Part shown: positions 8,875-18,445 of the stretch, in pieces
Layout of the letters: each line of letters begins with the position of its first letter
Numbering within the stretch: the stretch's first letter is position 1
Assembly: GCF_009902005.1 (NCBI RefSeq)
Contig: NZ_WUTT01000001.1
Span: forward strand, 100,762-164,761
Direction: 5' to 3'
Length of the DNA: 64,000 bases
From: Halomonas alimentaria
GTDB taxonomy: Bacteria; Pseudomonadota; Gammaproteobacteria; Pseudomonadales; Halomonadaceae
Translations under genes and position numbers: made by a program
Notes under the pieces: model-generated
What the model saw: only the letters and a program-made list of their open reading frames with translations
The model's database searches: none
Told to the model about the DNA's origin: nothing

Positions 8875-9040
8875 AGGGCATCGCAGTAAGCCTTGCGACG
8901 ATAGCGAAAGGCGCCGGGGACAGGTTGAAGAGGGGGTCCTATGCCAGGGATGGCATCGGTAGTGCCCAGGGAAGGGTTCACAGCGCCCCCTCGTAGGCCT
9001 GTCGCCGGGAAAGCCTTGAGTGGTGCCTCCATCTGCGATG
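8875..9040. repeat. Dispersed MITE-like repeat, copy A
   Basis: This 166-bp intergenic segment is highly similar to 22096-22277, to the complement of 56506-56596 and, at its ends, to 24535-24614. Its ends form imperfect inverted repeats (CATCGCAGTAAGCC against CATCGCAGATGGAGGC on the complement). Inner arms CCGGGGACAGG and CCGGCGACAGG also face each other. The centre holds the stem ATGCCA/TGGCAT at 8941-8956. No open frame of note lies inside. It fills most of the thrB-DUF2782 gap. Confidence 0.85.
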
Positions 9041-9053
9041 GTCTTGTACCGCC

Positions 9054-9347
9054 TCAGAAGGTCTTCAGCACCCATTCGGGCACGGCGATGCGGTCGCCCT
9101 CCTGGCGCTCGAAGTTGCCGTCGCCGTCGCGGTCGACCAGGTAGTAGGAGGGGCCGGCAGAGGGGCGGATCTCGATGGCATAGAGCTCACCGTTGACCCG
9201 GTACTCGCGGATGATGCGCTCCTCCTCCTGGCGGATGGTGATGTCCGGCTCGAGGTTTTCATTGGACTGGGCCAACGCGGGGGAGGCGGCGGCGAGCGTC
9301 ACCCCCACGGCCAGCAGCAGGGCGGTAAGCGAGCGAAGGGCGTTCAT
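9054..9347 (-). CDS. DUF2782 periplasmic protein
   Basis: A 97-residue protein with a signal peptide (MNALRSLTALLLAVG to about ALAQ, residue 27) and a small domain with RQEEERIIREYRVNGELYAIEI, the DUF2782 pattern. It ends RIAVPEWVLKTF. Function is unknown. It commonly sits next to thrB and polA in pseudomonads and relatives, as here. The start at 9347 is chosen because translation there begins with the signal peptide and a GGAGGT lies just upstream. Confidence 0.85.
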   Translation of the reverse strand: MNALRSLTALLLAVGVTLAAASPALAQSNENLEPDITIRQEEERIIREYRVNGELYAIEIRPSAGPSYYLVDRDGDGNFERQEGDRIAVPEWVLKTF

Positions 9348-9504
9348 GGTGACCTCCAGGCCGCCGGTGGGCGGTGAAATGGTGAGCCTGCCCCCAGTGT
9401 AAGAGGTCTCACCGCTTGCGCCCACTGGCCGCGGCAAAACGCCGGCGCAATGCGTATCATGGTTGACCAGAATCATCTTCCGCTCAGCTGCAATGGATGC
9501 CTCC

Positions 9505-12273
9505 ATGGCCGATACTCCCATCGTTCTCGTCGACGGTTCCTCCTACCTCTATCGGGCCTTCCACGCCCTGCCGCCGCTGACCACCTCCGAGGGCCTGCCT
9601 ACCGGGGCCATCAAGGGCGTGCTCAACATGCTCAAGCGGCTGATCAAGGACTACCCGGACAGCCCCATGGCGGTGGTCTTCGATGCCCCGGGGAAGACCT
9701 TTCGCGACGAGCTGTTCGAGGAGTACAAGTCCCATCGCCCGCCGATGCCGGATGACCTGCGCGACCAGGTGCAGCCACTGCACGACTGCGTAAGGGCGCT
9801 GGGGCTGCCGCTGCTGTGCATCGAGGGGGTCGAGGCCGACGATGTCATCGGCACCCTGGCGCGCCGGGCCACCGAGGCGGGCCGCGATGCGGTGATCTCC
9901 ACCGGCGACAAGGACATGGCCCAGCTGGTCAATGCCCATATCACCCTGGTCAACACCATGAAGGACGAGACCCTCGACGTGGCGGGGGTGAAGGAGAAGT
10001 TCGGGCTGCCTCCGGAGCTGATCATCGACTTCCTGGCGTTGATGGGCGACAAGGTGGACAACATCCCCGGAGTGCCGGGGGTGGGCGAGAAGACGGCACT
10101 CGGCCTGCTGCAGGGCATGGGAGGCGGGCTCGACGCCATCTACGCCGACCTGGAGAAGGTCAAGACGCTGGGCTTCCGCGGCGCCAAGACGCTGCCGAAG
10201 AAGCTCGAGGAGCACCGCGACCAGGCCTTCCTCTCCTACCGGCTTGCGACCATCAAGACCGACTGCGAGCTGCCGGTGGGGCTCGATGATCTGGATATCG
10301 CCCATCCGGATCGCGAGGCGCTGCTCGAGCTCTATCGTCGGCTGGAGTTCCGGGCCTGGCTCTCCGAGCTGCTCGAGGGCAGGGACGAGGGCGTCGACGA
10401 TGCGGCGGGCGGCACCCCGGTGCCGGTCGAGGACGAGAGGGCGGCCGGCTCGGAAAGCCGCTCCCCCCGCGAGGACCATGTCATCCTGGCGCAGGCCGAC
10501 TTCGACGCCTGGCTCGAGCGGCTCAAGGCGAGCACGGCCTTCTGCTTCGACCTGGAGACCACCAGCCTGGACTACATGGAGGCGCAGATCGTCGGTGTCG
10601 GGCTGGCCCTGGAAGCGGGGGAGGCGGCCTATATCCCGCTGGCCCACGACTATCTGGACGCCCCCGACCAGCTCGATCGCGAAGCCGTGCTCGCTGCACT
10701 CAAGCCGCTGCTGGAAGATGGCAGCAGGACCAAGATCGGCCAGAATCTCAAGTACGATATCTCGGTGCTGGCCGGCTATGGCATCCGGGTGGCGGGGCCG
10801 CTCCAGGACACCATGCTCGAGTCCTATGTGCTCGACTCCACCGCCACGCGCCACGACATGGACTCCCTGGCACTCAAGTACCTGGGGGAGAAGACCGTCT
10901 CCTTCGAGGAGATCGCCGGCAAGGGCGCCAAGCAGCTTACCTTCAACCAGGTGGCCCTGGAGCAGGCCGCGCCCTACGCCTGCGAGGACGTCGACATCAC
11001 CCTGCGCCTGCATCAGGAGCTGCGGCCCCGCGTCGAGGCCGAGGGAAGGCTCGCCGAGGTGCTCGAGGCGATCGAGCTGCCGCTGGTGCCGGTGCTCTCG
11101 CGCATGGAGCGCACCGGGGTGGCACTGGATCCTCAGCGTCTGCACGACCAGAGCCGGGAGCTCGAGGGGCGTATCAACGAGCTGGAGGCGCGCGCCCACG
11201 AGCTGGCCGGCCGCGAGTTCAACCTCGGCTCCCCCAAGCAGCTCGGCCAGATCCTCTTCGAGGAGCAGCAGATCCCGGTGATCAAGAAGACCCCCAAGGG
11301 GGCGCCCTCCACGGCCGAGGCGGTGCTCGAGGAGCTGGCGCTGGACTATCCGCTGCCCAAGGTGATCATGGAGCATCGTGGTCTGGCCAAGCTCAAGTCC
11401 ACCTACACCGACAAGCTGCCGCGGCTGGTCAACAAGGCAACCGGCAGGCTGCACACCAGCTACCACCAGGCGGTTACCGCTACCGGGCGACTCTCCTCCA
11501 GTGATCCCAACCTGCAGAACATCCCGATACGCACGGAAGAGGGGCGCAAGATCCGTCAGGCCTTTATCGCCCGGCCGGGTTACCGCATCGTCGCCGCCGA
11601 CTACTCCCAGATCGAGCTGCGCATCATGGCCCACCTCTCAGAGGACAAGGGGCTGCTCGAGGCCTTCGCCGAGAGGCGTGACATCCACGCCGCCACCGCG
11701 GCGGAGGTGTTCGGGGTGGCGCTCGACAAGGTCTCGGGTGACCAGCGGCGCAGTGCCAAGGCGATCAACTTCGGGCTGATCTACGGCATGAGCGCCTGGG
11801 GGCTGTCGCGGCAGCTGCATATCGAGCGCAACCAGGCGCAGACCTGGATCGAGCGCTACTTCGACCGCTACCCCGGGGTGGCCCGCTACATGGAGCGCAT
11901 CCGCGCCCAGGCCGCCGAGGACGGCTTCGTCGAGACGGTGTTCGGTCGGCGCCTCTACCTGCCCGAGATCCGCTCCCAGAACCGCGCCCGCCGCCAGGGC
12001 GCCGAGCGCACCGCCATCAACGCCCCCATGCAGGGCACCGCGGCTGACATCATCAAGCGCGCCATGATCGATGTGGCCGCCTGGCTGGAGGAGGGCGAGA
12101 TGGACGCCTGGATGGTGATGCAGGTCCACGACGAACTGGTGTTCGAGGTGGCCGAGGCCCAGGTCGAGGCCTTCATCGAGCAGGTGAAGGCGCGTATGCA
12201 GGCCGCCGCCGAGCTCAGCGTGCCGCTGATCGTCGAGGCCGAGTCTGGAGCCAATTGGGACGAGGCCCACTGA
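9505..12273 (+). CDS. polA: DNA polymerase I
   Basis: About 922 residues with three domains: N-terminal 5'-3' exonuclease ([37 protein letters not shown]), a 3'-5' exonuclease that keeps FDLETTSLD and [10 protein letters not shown], and a family-A polymerase with motif [11 protein letters not shown], motif [15 protein letters not shown] and motif [11 protein letters not shown]. It functions in Okazaki-fragment maturation and repair synthesis. Start at 9505 ([13 protein letters not shown]) fits the family; an ATG at 9493 is an alternative. A linker at about residues 295-330 is acidic and variable. Confidence 0.98.
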   Translation: MADTPIVLVDGSSYLYRAFHALPPLTTSEGLPTGAIKGVLNMLKRLIKDYPDSPMAVVFDAPGKTFRDELFEEYKSHRPPMPDDLRDQVQPLHDCVRALGLPLLCIEGVEADDVIGTLARRATEAGRDAVISTGDKDMAQLVNAHITLVNTMKDETLDVAGVKEKFGLPPELIIDFLALMGDKVDNIPGVPGVGEKTALGLLQGMGGGLDAIYADLEKVKTLGFRGAKTLPKKLEEHRDQAFLSYRLATIKTDCELPVGLDDLDIAHPDREALLELYRRLEFRAWLSELLEGRDEGVDDAAGGTPVPVEDERAAGSESRSPREDHVILAQADFDAWLERLKASTAFCFDLETTSLDYMEAQIVGVGLALEAGEAAYIPLAHDYLDAPDQLDREAVLAALKPLLEDGSRTKIGQNLKYDISVLAGYGIRVAGPLQDTMLESYVLDSTATRHDMDSLALKYLGEKTVSFEEIAGKGAKQLTFNQVALEQAAPYACEDVDITLRLHQELRPRVEAEGRLAEVLEAIELPLVPVLSRMERTGVALDPQRLHDQSRELEGRINELEARAHELAGREFNLGSPKQLGQILFEEQQIPVIKKTPKGAPSTAEAVLEELALDYPLPKVIMEHRGLAKLKSTYTDKLPRLVNKATGRLHTSYHQAVTATGRLSSSDPNLQNIPIRTEEGRKIRQAFIARPGYRIVAADYSQIELRIMAHLSEDKGLLEAFAERRDIHAATAAEVFGVALDKVSGDQRRSAKAINFGLIYGMSAWGLSRQLHIERNQAQTWIERYFDRYPGVARYMERIRAQAAEDGFVETVFGRRLYLPEIRSQNRARRQGAERTAINAPMQGTAADIIKRAMIDVAAWLEEGEMDAWMVMQVHDELVFEVAEAQVEAFIEQVKARMQAAAELSVPLIVEAESGANWDEAH

Positions 12274-12280
12274 CCATCAA

Positions 12281-12308
12281 AAACGCCACCGCGGCTGCGG
12301 TGGCGTTT
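12281..12308. terminator. Bidirectional terminator between polA and fbpA
   Basis: A 12-bp perfect stem AAACGCCACCGC/GCGGTGGCGTTT with a 4-nt loop; A-rich on one side and T-rich on the other, so usable on both strands. It lies 7 nt after polA and 25 nt after the end of leftward fbpA. Confidence 0.85.
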
Positions 12309-12333
12309 CTGGTTGAAGCGAGGGCCGTAAGGC

Positions 12334-13365
12334 TTAGCGCCAGCCGACGCGATCGAAGATCCGAATCGCCTCGGGGTTGTTCTCGCCCAGCTTGCTGATG
12401 TTGAGGCTGTCCTTCTTGAAGTTGCCCCAGGACTCGAGCACCGGGTTCATCTTCACGCCCTCGACCACCGGGAACTCGTAGTTGCCGTTGGCGAAGATCT
12501 CCTGGGCGGTGTCGGAGGCCAGGAACTCCAGGAATCGCACGGCGTTTTCGTGGTTGGGAGCCCCCTCGACCACACCGGCGCCGCCGACGTTGATATGGGT
12601 ACCGCGATCATCCTGGTTGGGGAAGATCACGCCGACCCGGCGGGCGACCTCGCGATCCGCCTCGTCGTCGGAGTGCAACAGGCGCACGTAGTAGTAGTGG
12701 TTGGCCACCGCCAGGTCGCACTCGCCGTTGGCCACGCCCTTGATCTGGTCGGTGTCGCCACCCGCGGGGTCGCGGGCCATGTTGGCTACCACGCCCTGGG
12801 CCCACTCCTCGGCACCCTCGGCACCGTGATGCTCGACCAGCGAGGCGAGCAGCGACTGGTTGTAGATATTGTTCGAGGAACGAATGCACACCTCGCCCTC
12901 GAATTTCGGGTCGGCGAGTTCCTCGTAGCTGCCGATCTGGCTCGGATCGAAACTCTCGCGGTCATAGAAGATGGCGCGGGCGCGCTGGCTGAAGCCGAAC
13001 CACAGCCCCTCGGGGTGGCGCATGGCCTCCGGCAGGCGCTCGTTGAGCACCTCGGAATCGACGCTCTGGAAGATGCCCTCCTGCTCGGCGCGCCACAGGC
13101 GGCCAGCGTCCACGGTGATCATCACGTCGGCGGGACTGGCCACGCCCTCGCGGGTAATGCGTTCGATCAGCTGATCCGAATCGCCTTCCAGCAGGTTGAC
13201 CTCGATGCCGGTCTCCTCGGTGAAGGCCTGATAGAGCGCCTCGTCGGAGTCGTAGTGGCGCGCCGAGTAGATGTTCAACTCGTCGGCGGAGGCGACGGTA
13301 GCGAAGGCGGAGCCGGCCAGCGCGACGGCGATGGGAGCGGCGAGACGAGCGTGCTTGATCATCAT
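12334..13365 (-). CDS. fbpA: Ferric-iron ABC transporter, periplasmic binding protein (FbpA/FutA-like)
   Basis: A 343-residue binding protein with a signal peptide cleaved near ASADE (about residue 27). The mature start LNIYSARHYDSDEALYQAF is typical of FutA/FbpA iron-binding proteins, as is the tyrosine cluster NHYYYVRL (about residue 225) that ligates Fe(III). The gene begins ATGATG; GAGGT just upstream may favour the second ATG (13362). It is transcribed divergently from the ATPase gene over a 220-bp gap with a Fur-like site. Substrate call rests on the tyrosine ligands and family resemblance. Confidence 0.9.
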   Translation of the reverse strand: MMIKHARLAAPIAVALAGSAFATVASADELNIYSARHYDSDEALYQAFTEETGIEVNLLEGDSDQLIERITREGVASPADVMITVDAGRLWRAEQEGIFQSVDSEVLNERLPEAMRHPEGLWFGFSQRARAIFYDRESFDPSQIGSYEELADPKFEGEVCIRSSNNIYNQSLLASLVEHHGAEGAEEWAQGVVANMARDPAGGDTDQIKGVANGECDLAVANHYYYVRLLHSDDEADREVARRVGVIFPNQDDRGTHINVGGAGVVEGAPNHENAVRFLEFLASDTAQEIFANGNYEFPVVEGVKMNPVLESWGNFKKDSLNISKLGENNPEAIRIFDRVGWR

Positions 13366-13399
13366 GACCTCGGTGGTTCCCGGTGGAATGGATGAGTGG

Positions 13400-13421
13400 A
13401 ATGATAATACGTTGCATTATT
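13400..13421. promoter_or_regulatory. Candidate Fur box between fbpA and fbpC
   Basis: AATGATAAT followed after 6 nt by ATTATT resembles a Fur operator half and an imperfect partner half, placed 35 nt upstream of fbpA. The spacing is not canonical, so this is a candidate only, supported by the iron-uptake context. Confidence 0.4.
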
Positions 13422-13585
13422 GGCACGCCTATTGAAGCCCCGCATGTCGGCGACGTCAAGTGGTCGTGGGCAGATTCCTTGCGCTGAAGCAGGTAATTCG
13501 CTGAATGCGAGTCGCTTTCAAACGCATTAGCGCTCACGATCGGTTATGATAAGGGCAACTCCACCGACACGACGTCGAGGGCCCC

Positions 13586-14758
13586 ATGAACCAGAATCTC
13601 CAGCAATCGCTCTCCTCAGCCGCACCGGCGCTATCGATGCAGGGCATCCACCATGCCTTCGGCAGGCACGAAGTGGTGAAGGGCATCGACCTTGAAGTGC
13701 TGCCCGGCGAGGTAGTCTGCCTGCTGGGCCCTTCGGGCTGCGGCAAGACCACTCTGCTGCGCATCGCCGCCGGCCTCGAGACCCTGCAGCGAGGGCGTGT
13801 GGCCCTCGAAGGCAAGGAGGTGGCCGGCGGCGGTGGGCGTCATCTGCCGCCCGAAAAGCGCAGCGTCGGCCTGGCCTTCCAGGATTCCGCACTCTTCCCG
13901 CATCTCTCCGTGCTCGAGAACGTGACCTTCGGGCTCAAGCACCTGCCGGCGGGGGAGCGCCGTCAACGCGCCCTGACGCTGCTCGAACAGCTGGGCATGG
14001 CGGCCCACGCCGAGAGTTATCCGCACATGCTCTCCGGCGGACAGCAGCAGCGCGTGGCCCTGGCCCGCGCCCTGGCGCCCGAACCGCAGCTGATGCTGCT
14101 CGACGAGCCCTTCTCCAGCCTCGATGCGCGACTGCGCGACCAGATCCGTGATGACACGCTGCACGTGCTCAAGAAGGTCGGCGCCGCCACCCTGCTGGTG
14201 ACCCACGATCCTGAGGAGGCGATGTTCATGGCCGACCGTATCGCGCTGATGCGCGATGGCCATATCATCCAGGTAGGCACGCCACGGGAGCTCTACTGCA
14301 ACCCCAGCGATCCCTTCGTGGTGACCTTCTTCGGTGAGGTGAACGAGCTCTCCGGCGAGGTTCGCGACGGCCAGGTGCTGACCCCGGTGGGCCCCGTGGA
14401 TGCCGGCTGGCTGGCCGAGGGCAGCACCGCGCGGGTGCTGGTGCGGCCGGAGGCGCTGCAGGTGGCGGCGCTGGATGCGCCGGCGGAAACGCATAGCCAC
14501 AGCCATATCGTCATGGCCAAGTTGCTCGGGCGCAGCAGCCTGCTGCATATCTGTGCCCATGCTCCCGACGGTGAGGAGGCTCACGTCCATGCCCGGGTGC
14601 CGGGCGTCTTCCTTCCCGCCGAGGGCCAGCCGGTCACCCTGCGACTGGACCCCTCCCAGGTGTTCGTCTTCCCCTCACGCCCCGCCGGGGCGCGAGCGGC
14701 GCATGGCCAGGCTCAGCAGGATCACCGGGACTATGCCTACGACCACGATGGCCAGTGA
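13586..14758 (+). CDS. fbpC: Iron(III)-type ABC transporter ATP-binding protein
   Basis: A 390-residue ABC ATPase with Walker A GPSGCGKTT (residues 48-56), signature LSGGQQQR, Walker B LMLLDEP and the switch His in VTHDPEEAM. A C-terminal TOBE-like regulatory domain follows from about residue 245. It energises the FbpA/FbpB importer. Its last 84 bp overlap the 3' end of the convergent permease gene, so the tail after VFVFPSRPAG is low-complexity, shaped by the opposite coding frame, and probably not part of the fold. It runs opposite to fbpA and fbpB, unlike the usual fbpABC operon. Confidence 0.92.
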   Translation: MNQNLQQSLSSAAPALSMQGIHHAFGRHEVVKGIDLEVLPGEVVCLLGPSGCGKTTLLRIAAGLETLQRGRVALEGKEVAGGGGRHLPPEKRSVGLAFQDSALFPHLSVLENVTFGLKHLPAGERRQRALTLLEQLGMAAHAESYPHMLSGGQQQRVALARALAPEPQLMLLDEPFSSLDARLRDQIRDDTLHVLKKVGAATLLVTHDPEEAMFMADRIALMRDGHIIQVGTPRELYCNPSDPFVVTFFGEVNELSGEVRDGQVLTPVGPVDAGWLAEGSTARVLVRPEALQVAALDAPAETHSHSHIVMAKLLGRSSLLHICAHAPDGEEAHVHARVPGVFLPAEGQPVTLRLDPSQVFVFPSRPAGARAAHGQAQQDHRDYAYDHDGQ

Positions 14759-16411
14759 GGCCGTCGAGGCCTCGGCGAGTCGCTCGTCTGCCGCCAGGCT
14801 GTGAGCCCGAACTGCCAGAGTGTCGAAGTTGAAGGGGCGCAGGATGATGGTCGCCGGCAGCTCCTTCATCACATCCACGAAGACCAGGATGCAGGCCGCC
14901 AGCAGGCTGCCGCGCATGATTGGCGTGTGCACCCGCTTGAGGGTGCCGGTAGCGGTCTGTCCCAGGGTGCGTGAGGCGGCGTCCATGCTCGGAGTCACCT
15001 TGCCCAGGCTCGCCTCCACGGCATTGAACGACACCGCCAGGAAGCGGACCACGTAGGCGTAGATCAGGATGAACGCCGAGCCGCTGAAGATCAGCCCGAT
15101 CACCTCCCCGCGCTGCTCGAGCAACCAGGTGTTGATGGTGTTGTCCAGCCAGGCGAAGGGGATCAGGATGCCCACCGCGACCACCGAGCCCGGAATCGCA
15201 TAGCCCATGGCCGAGATTCGCGTGGCGGTGCGCGTCAGCCGGGTGTCGTTGAGGCGCACCCCGTAGCTGAGCACCACCGCCAGGGTCACCGCGATCAGCG
15301 CGGCGATGGCGGCCAGCACCAGGCTGTTGCGGGCGTAGCCGATGAAGGCGGTGCCGAACAGCGAATCGCCCTGTGCGATGGCCAGCTCGGCGAGGATGCC
15401 GCTGGGAATCAGGAACCCTCCCAGGATCGGCAGCAGGCAGGCCAGGAAGGCGCCTGCCGAGGCCCAGCCGCCGAGCTGGAACTCAGGCAGCTGCTGATAG
15501 CGGCTGGAGGTGTGGAAATAGCGCCGCTTGCCCCGCGACCAGCGCTCCAGCAGCACCAGGGCGATCACGAAGGCCAGCAGGCAGGCGGCCAGCTGGGCGG
15601 CGGCGACCTGCTCGCCGAGGCCGAACCAGGTGCGGTAGATGCCGGTGGTGAAGGTATCCACGCCGAAGTACTGCACCGCGCCGAATTCGTTCAGGGTCTC
15701 CATCAGTACCAGCGATACGCCACCCACCAGGGCAGGGCGTGACAGCGGTATGGCCACGCTGCGAAACAGCTCCCAGGGGCCCCGCCCGAGGGTTCGCCCC
15801 ACGTCCAGCATGCACACCGACTGCTCCATGAAGGAGGCGCGGGCCAGCATGTAGACGTAGGGGTAGAGCACCAGGGTGATCAGCGTCGCCGCCCCGCCCA
15901 GTGAGCGGACTTCGGGAAACCAGTAGTCGCCGAAGCGCCAGCCGAACAGGTCGCGAAGCCACCCCTGCAGGGGGCCCGAGAACTGCAGGAAGTCGGTGTA
16001 GGCGTAGGCGATCACGTAGGTCGGCACGGCCAGCGGCAGCAGCAGCGCCCACTCGAACAGCCGTCTTCCCGGGAAGCGGCACATCACCACCAGCCAGGCG
16101 GTGCCGGTGCCGATCACCAGGGTGCCAAGCCCCACCGTCACCACCAGGAACAGGGTGTTGGTCAGGTAACGGGGCAGCACCGTGCTGGCAAGATGCTGCC
16201 AGACGCCGCCGGATGGCATCAGGATGTGCGCCAGCACCGCCAGTACCGGCATCGCTACGATCAGGGCGACCCCGAGCAGCAGGGCGGTCCAGGGAGTGAA
16301 GGAAGGAATCAACCGGCGCGACAGGGCGGGCAGGTCACCGCTGGAGGGTCGAGACAAGGGAAAGCTCCTTGCAGGCGCGGAAAAGCAAATGCGAGACGTT
16401 GACGACGGCAA
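14675..16411 (-). CDS. fbpB: Iron(III) ABC transporter permease, fused two-domain (FbpB)
   Basis: A 578-residue membrane protein with about twelve hydrophobic segments arranged as two permease domains. Each half carries an EAA-type loop region (QSVCMLDVGRTLGRGPWELF and EASLGKVTPSMDAASRTLGQ). It forms the membrane channel for the FbpA/FbpC importer. The first 35 residues before the first membrane segment are atypical, so the real start could be a later codon such as the one near LIPSFTPW. Its 3' end overlaps fbpC, on the other strand, by 84 bp. Confidence 0.9.
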   Translation of the reverse strand: MPSSTSRICFSAPARSFPLSRPSSGDLPALSRRLIPSFTPWTALLLGVALIVAMPVLAVLAHILMPSGGVWQHLASTVLPRYLTNTLFLVVTVGLGTLVIGTGTAWLVVMCRFPGRRLFEWALLLPLAVPTYVIAYAYTDFLQFSGPLQGWLRDLFGWRFGDYWFPEVRSLGGAATLITLVLYPYVYMLARASFMEQSVCMLDVGRTLGRGPWELFRSVAIPLSRPALVGGVSLVLMETLNEFGAVQYFGVDTFTTGIYRTWFGLGEQVAAAQLAACLLAFVIALVLLERWSRGKRRYFHTSSRYQQLPEFQLGGWASAGAFLACLLPILGGFLIPSGILAELAIAQGDSLFGTAFIGYARNSLVLAAIAALIAVTLAVVLSYGVRLNDTRLTRTATRISAMGYAIPGSVVAVGILIPFAWLDNTINTWLLEQRGEVIGLIFSGSAFILIYAYVVRFLAVSFNAVEASLGKVTPSMDAASRTLGQTATGTLKRVHTPIMRGSLLAACILVFVDVMKELPATIILRPFNFDTLAVRAHSLAADERLAEASTASLAIVVVGIVPVILLSLAMRRSRPGGA

Positions 16412-16469
16412 ATGGTATCAGTTGCGCCCGATCGCTGCAGCCGACTTCGGCTGACCGGTGTCAAGACGA

Positions 16470-16501
16470 CGACGCCCGCCGTCATATGACGGCGGGCGTC
16501 G
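16470..16501. terminator. 32-nt perfect palindrome, terminator of TRAP operon
   Basis: A perfect palindrome with arm core GACGCCCGCCGTCAT, centred on CATATG. It lies 22 nt past the leftward dctM stop and upstream of fbpB; probably it ends the TRAP transcript. Confidence 0.7.
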
Positions 16502-16522
16502 CACCTGGGACGGCTCGGAGGG

Positions 16523-17851
16523 TCAGTAACCCAGCAGCATCGCCGGCAGGCCGGTGATCAGCACCGGGAAGAAGGCCATCAGCACGCAGGCCAGGACGAT
16601 CAGCGCCACGAAGGGAATGACCGCGCGGTAGAGGTCGACGATCTCCACTCCGGGCGGCGCCACCCCCTTGAGGTAGAAGAGCGCATAGCCGAACGGGGGT
16701 GTCAGGAAGGAGGTCTGCAGTACCACGGCGACCATCACCACGAACCACAGCATATCCACGCCCATGGTGTCGACGATGGGCAGCATGATCGGGAAGCTGA
16801 GCAGCACGATGCCGGTCCAGTCCAGGAACATGCCCAGGATGAAGACCAGGAACAGCATCAGGATCAGCGCCCCGGTGGTGCCGCCGGGCATCGCCGTCAC
16901 CACGTTGTGGATGACGTCCATGCCGCCGCCGATGGAGAACACCCCGGTGAAGGCGGTGGCCCCCACCACCACCAGCATCACCATGGTGGTGGTCTTGCTG
17001 GCCTCGATCAGGGTGCGATAGCAGGTGGAGGCCTTGCGGTCGCCGAAGATCAGGAACAGCAGGAAGGCGATGAAGACCCCGATGGCCGAGGCCTCGGTGG
17101 CGGTAGCGATGCCCAGGAACAGCGAGCCCAGCACGCCGAGGATCAGCGACATGGGCGGCAGCACATACTTGCCGAGCATGATCAGCAACTCGCCGGTCGA
17201 GGTCTCGGCGCGCTCCGCGGCCGGCACGGCCGGGCCATAGCTGGGCTTGATGAAGCAGATGATCAGTACGTAGAGCGCGTACATGGTGCCTAGCATCACC
17301 CCGGGTACCAGGGCGCCGGCGAACAGCGCGCCCACCGAGACCGGCGAGTAGCTGGCCATCAGGATCAGCATGATGCTGGGCGGGATCAGGATGCCCAGGC
17401 AGCCGCTGGCCATGATCACCCCGGTACTCAGCTCCTTGTTGTAGGAGTACTTGAGCATCGGCACCAGGGCGATCATGCCCATCACCGCGATGGAGGCGCC
17501 GACGATGCCGGTGGTGGCTGCCAGCAGTACCGAGACGATGACCACGGTGAGTGCCAGGCCGCCGCGCAGGTTGGCCAGCAGCAGGCGCATGGTGTCGAAC
17601 ATCTTCTCGGTGACGCCGGAGTCATTGAGGAAGCGTGCCATCAGCACGAACAGCGGGATGGCCACCAGGACATAGTTGTCCATGGAGTTGCCGTAGATGT
17701 TGTTGATCAGGATGCCCAGGGTCTTGGCACCGGGGCCGAGCCAGGCGCCGAGCACGGCCACGCCGCCCAGCACGAAGGCCAGCGGATGGCCCATGAACAG
17801 GCCAATCAGCAGACCACTGAACATGAACAGGGTGAGCATCTCGGGGCTCAT
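16523..17851 (-). CDS. dctM: TRAP transporter large permease (DctM)
   Basis: A 442-residue protein with about twelve hydrophobic segments, in the DctM family. Typical stretches: GHPLAFVLGG, a first half ending GCLGILIPPSIMLI, and a second half with FLDWTGIVLLSFPIMLPI and TPPFGYALFYLKG. It carries the Na+-coupled transport path of a TRAP system. Its start overlaps the dctQ stop by 4 nt. The substrate is set by the DctP protein upstream. Confidence 0.95.
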   Translation of the reverse strand: MSPEMLTLFMFSGLLIGLFMGHPLAFVLGGVAVLGAWLGPGAKTLGILINNIYGNSMDNYVLVAIPLFVLMARFLNDSGVTEKMFDTMRLLLANLRGGLALTVVIVSVLLAATTGIVGASIAVMGMIALVPMLKYSYNKELSTGVIMASGCLGILIPPSIMLILMASYSPVSVGALFAGALVPGVMLGTMYALYVLIICFIKPSYGPAVPAAERAETSTGELLIMLGKYVLPPMSLILGVLGSLFLGIATATEASAIGVFIAFLLFLIFGDRKASTCYRTLIEASKTTTMVMLVVVGATAFTGVFSIGGGMDVIHNVVTAMPGGTTGALILMLFLVFILGMFLDWTGIVLLSFPIMLPIVDTMGVDMLWFVVMVAVVLQTSFLTPPFGYALFYLKGVAPPGVEIVDLYRAVIPFVALIVLACVLMAFFPVLITGLPAMLLGY

Positions 17852-18351
17852 GCGGTGGTCTCCTTGCGCAGTTCGTCGAAGGCGCGGATGACGATGGCGA
17901 TGGCCTGCAGCAGCAGCAGCACGGCGGCCACCACGATCACGGCCTTCACCGGGTAGACCGGGATGGACATCATGCCGTAGGTGGTCTCGCCGCGGCTGAA
18001 GGAGCGCTCGAAGAAGGCCCAGCCGAAGGTCAGCAGCATCCAGATGAAGGGCACGAAGAAGAGCAGGTAGCCGAGGATTTCCAGCACCGCCTGCTTGCGG
18101 CGGGAGAGCAGGCGCTTGAGCACGTCGACCTCGACGTGGGCGTGATGGCGCAGGCCGAAGGCGGCCATCAGCATGAAATGGGCGCCGAACAGCATCTTGG
18201 TGACATCGAAGGCCCAGTCGCTGGGACGTCCGATGAAGAAGCGGGCGGCGATATCATAGATCACGATCAGCGTGATCACGGCAAGAAGTGGGGCGATCAG
18301 GCGTCCGAACCCCTCGTTGAGGGCATCGATGGCCCTGGCAATGGCGTTCAT
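17848..18351 (-). CDS. dctQ: TRAP transporter small permease (DctQ)
   Basis: A 167-residue, four-helix membrane protein of the DctQ family, start MNAIARAIDALNEG. Conserved features: the segment after helix 1 (DIAARFFIGRPSDWAFDVTK) and HAHVEVDVL between helices 2 and 3. It partners DctM. The start at 18351 is preferred because the longer frame would add a charged, non-family extension lying in the dctP terminator region. It overlaps dctM by 4 nt. Confidence 0.93.
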   Translation of the reverse strand: MNAIARAIDALNEGFGRLIAPLLAVITLIVIYDIAARFFIGRPSDWAFDVTKMLFGAHFMLMAAFGLRHHAHVEVDVLKRLLSRRKQAVLEILGYLLFFVPFIWMLLTFGWAFFERSFSRGETTYGMMSIPVYPVKAVIVVAAVLLLLQAIAIVIRAFDELRKETTA

Positions 18352-18412
18352 GGTGAGGCTCTCGGAAACAGGCGAATCAGACGAAAGGCGGCGCCAGGGG
18401 CGCCGCAGGGGA

Positions 18413-18434
18413 GCCGGGCCCACGAGGGCCCGGC
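18413..18434 (-). terminator. Hairpin between dctP and dctQ (attenuator)
   Basis: A 9-bp stem GCCGGGCCC/GGGCCCGGC with a 4-nt loop, 12 nt after the dctP stop. A second GGCGCC/GGCGCC hairpin follows at 18388-18405. There is no T-run in the leftward direction. It probably lowers read-through to dctQM or protects the 3' end of dctP mRNA, giving the usual excess of binding protein. Confidence 0.5.
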
Positions 18435-18445
18435 GGTTTTCCCGA

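Noticed and set aside
9484..11634. Long leftward open frame opposite polA (716 codons)
   Set aside because: It lies wholly antisense to the conserved polA coding frame, shows no recognisable motif and is His/Gln/Leu-rich, as expected for the complement of a high-GC gene.
13541..13585. Second Fur box directly before fbpC
   Set aside because: Only a short TTATGATAA-like run is present, with no second half; not enough to call.
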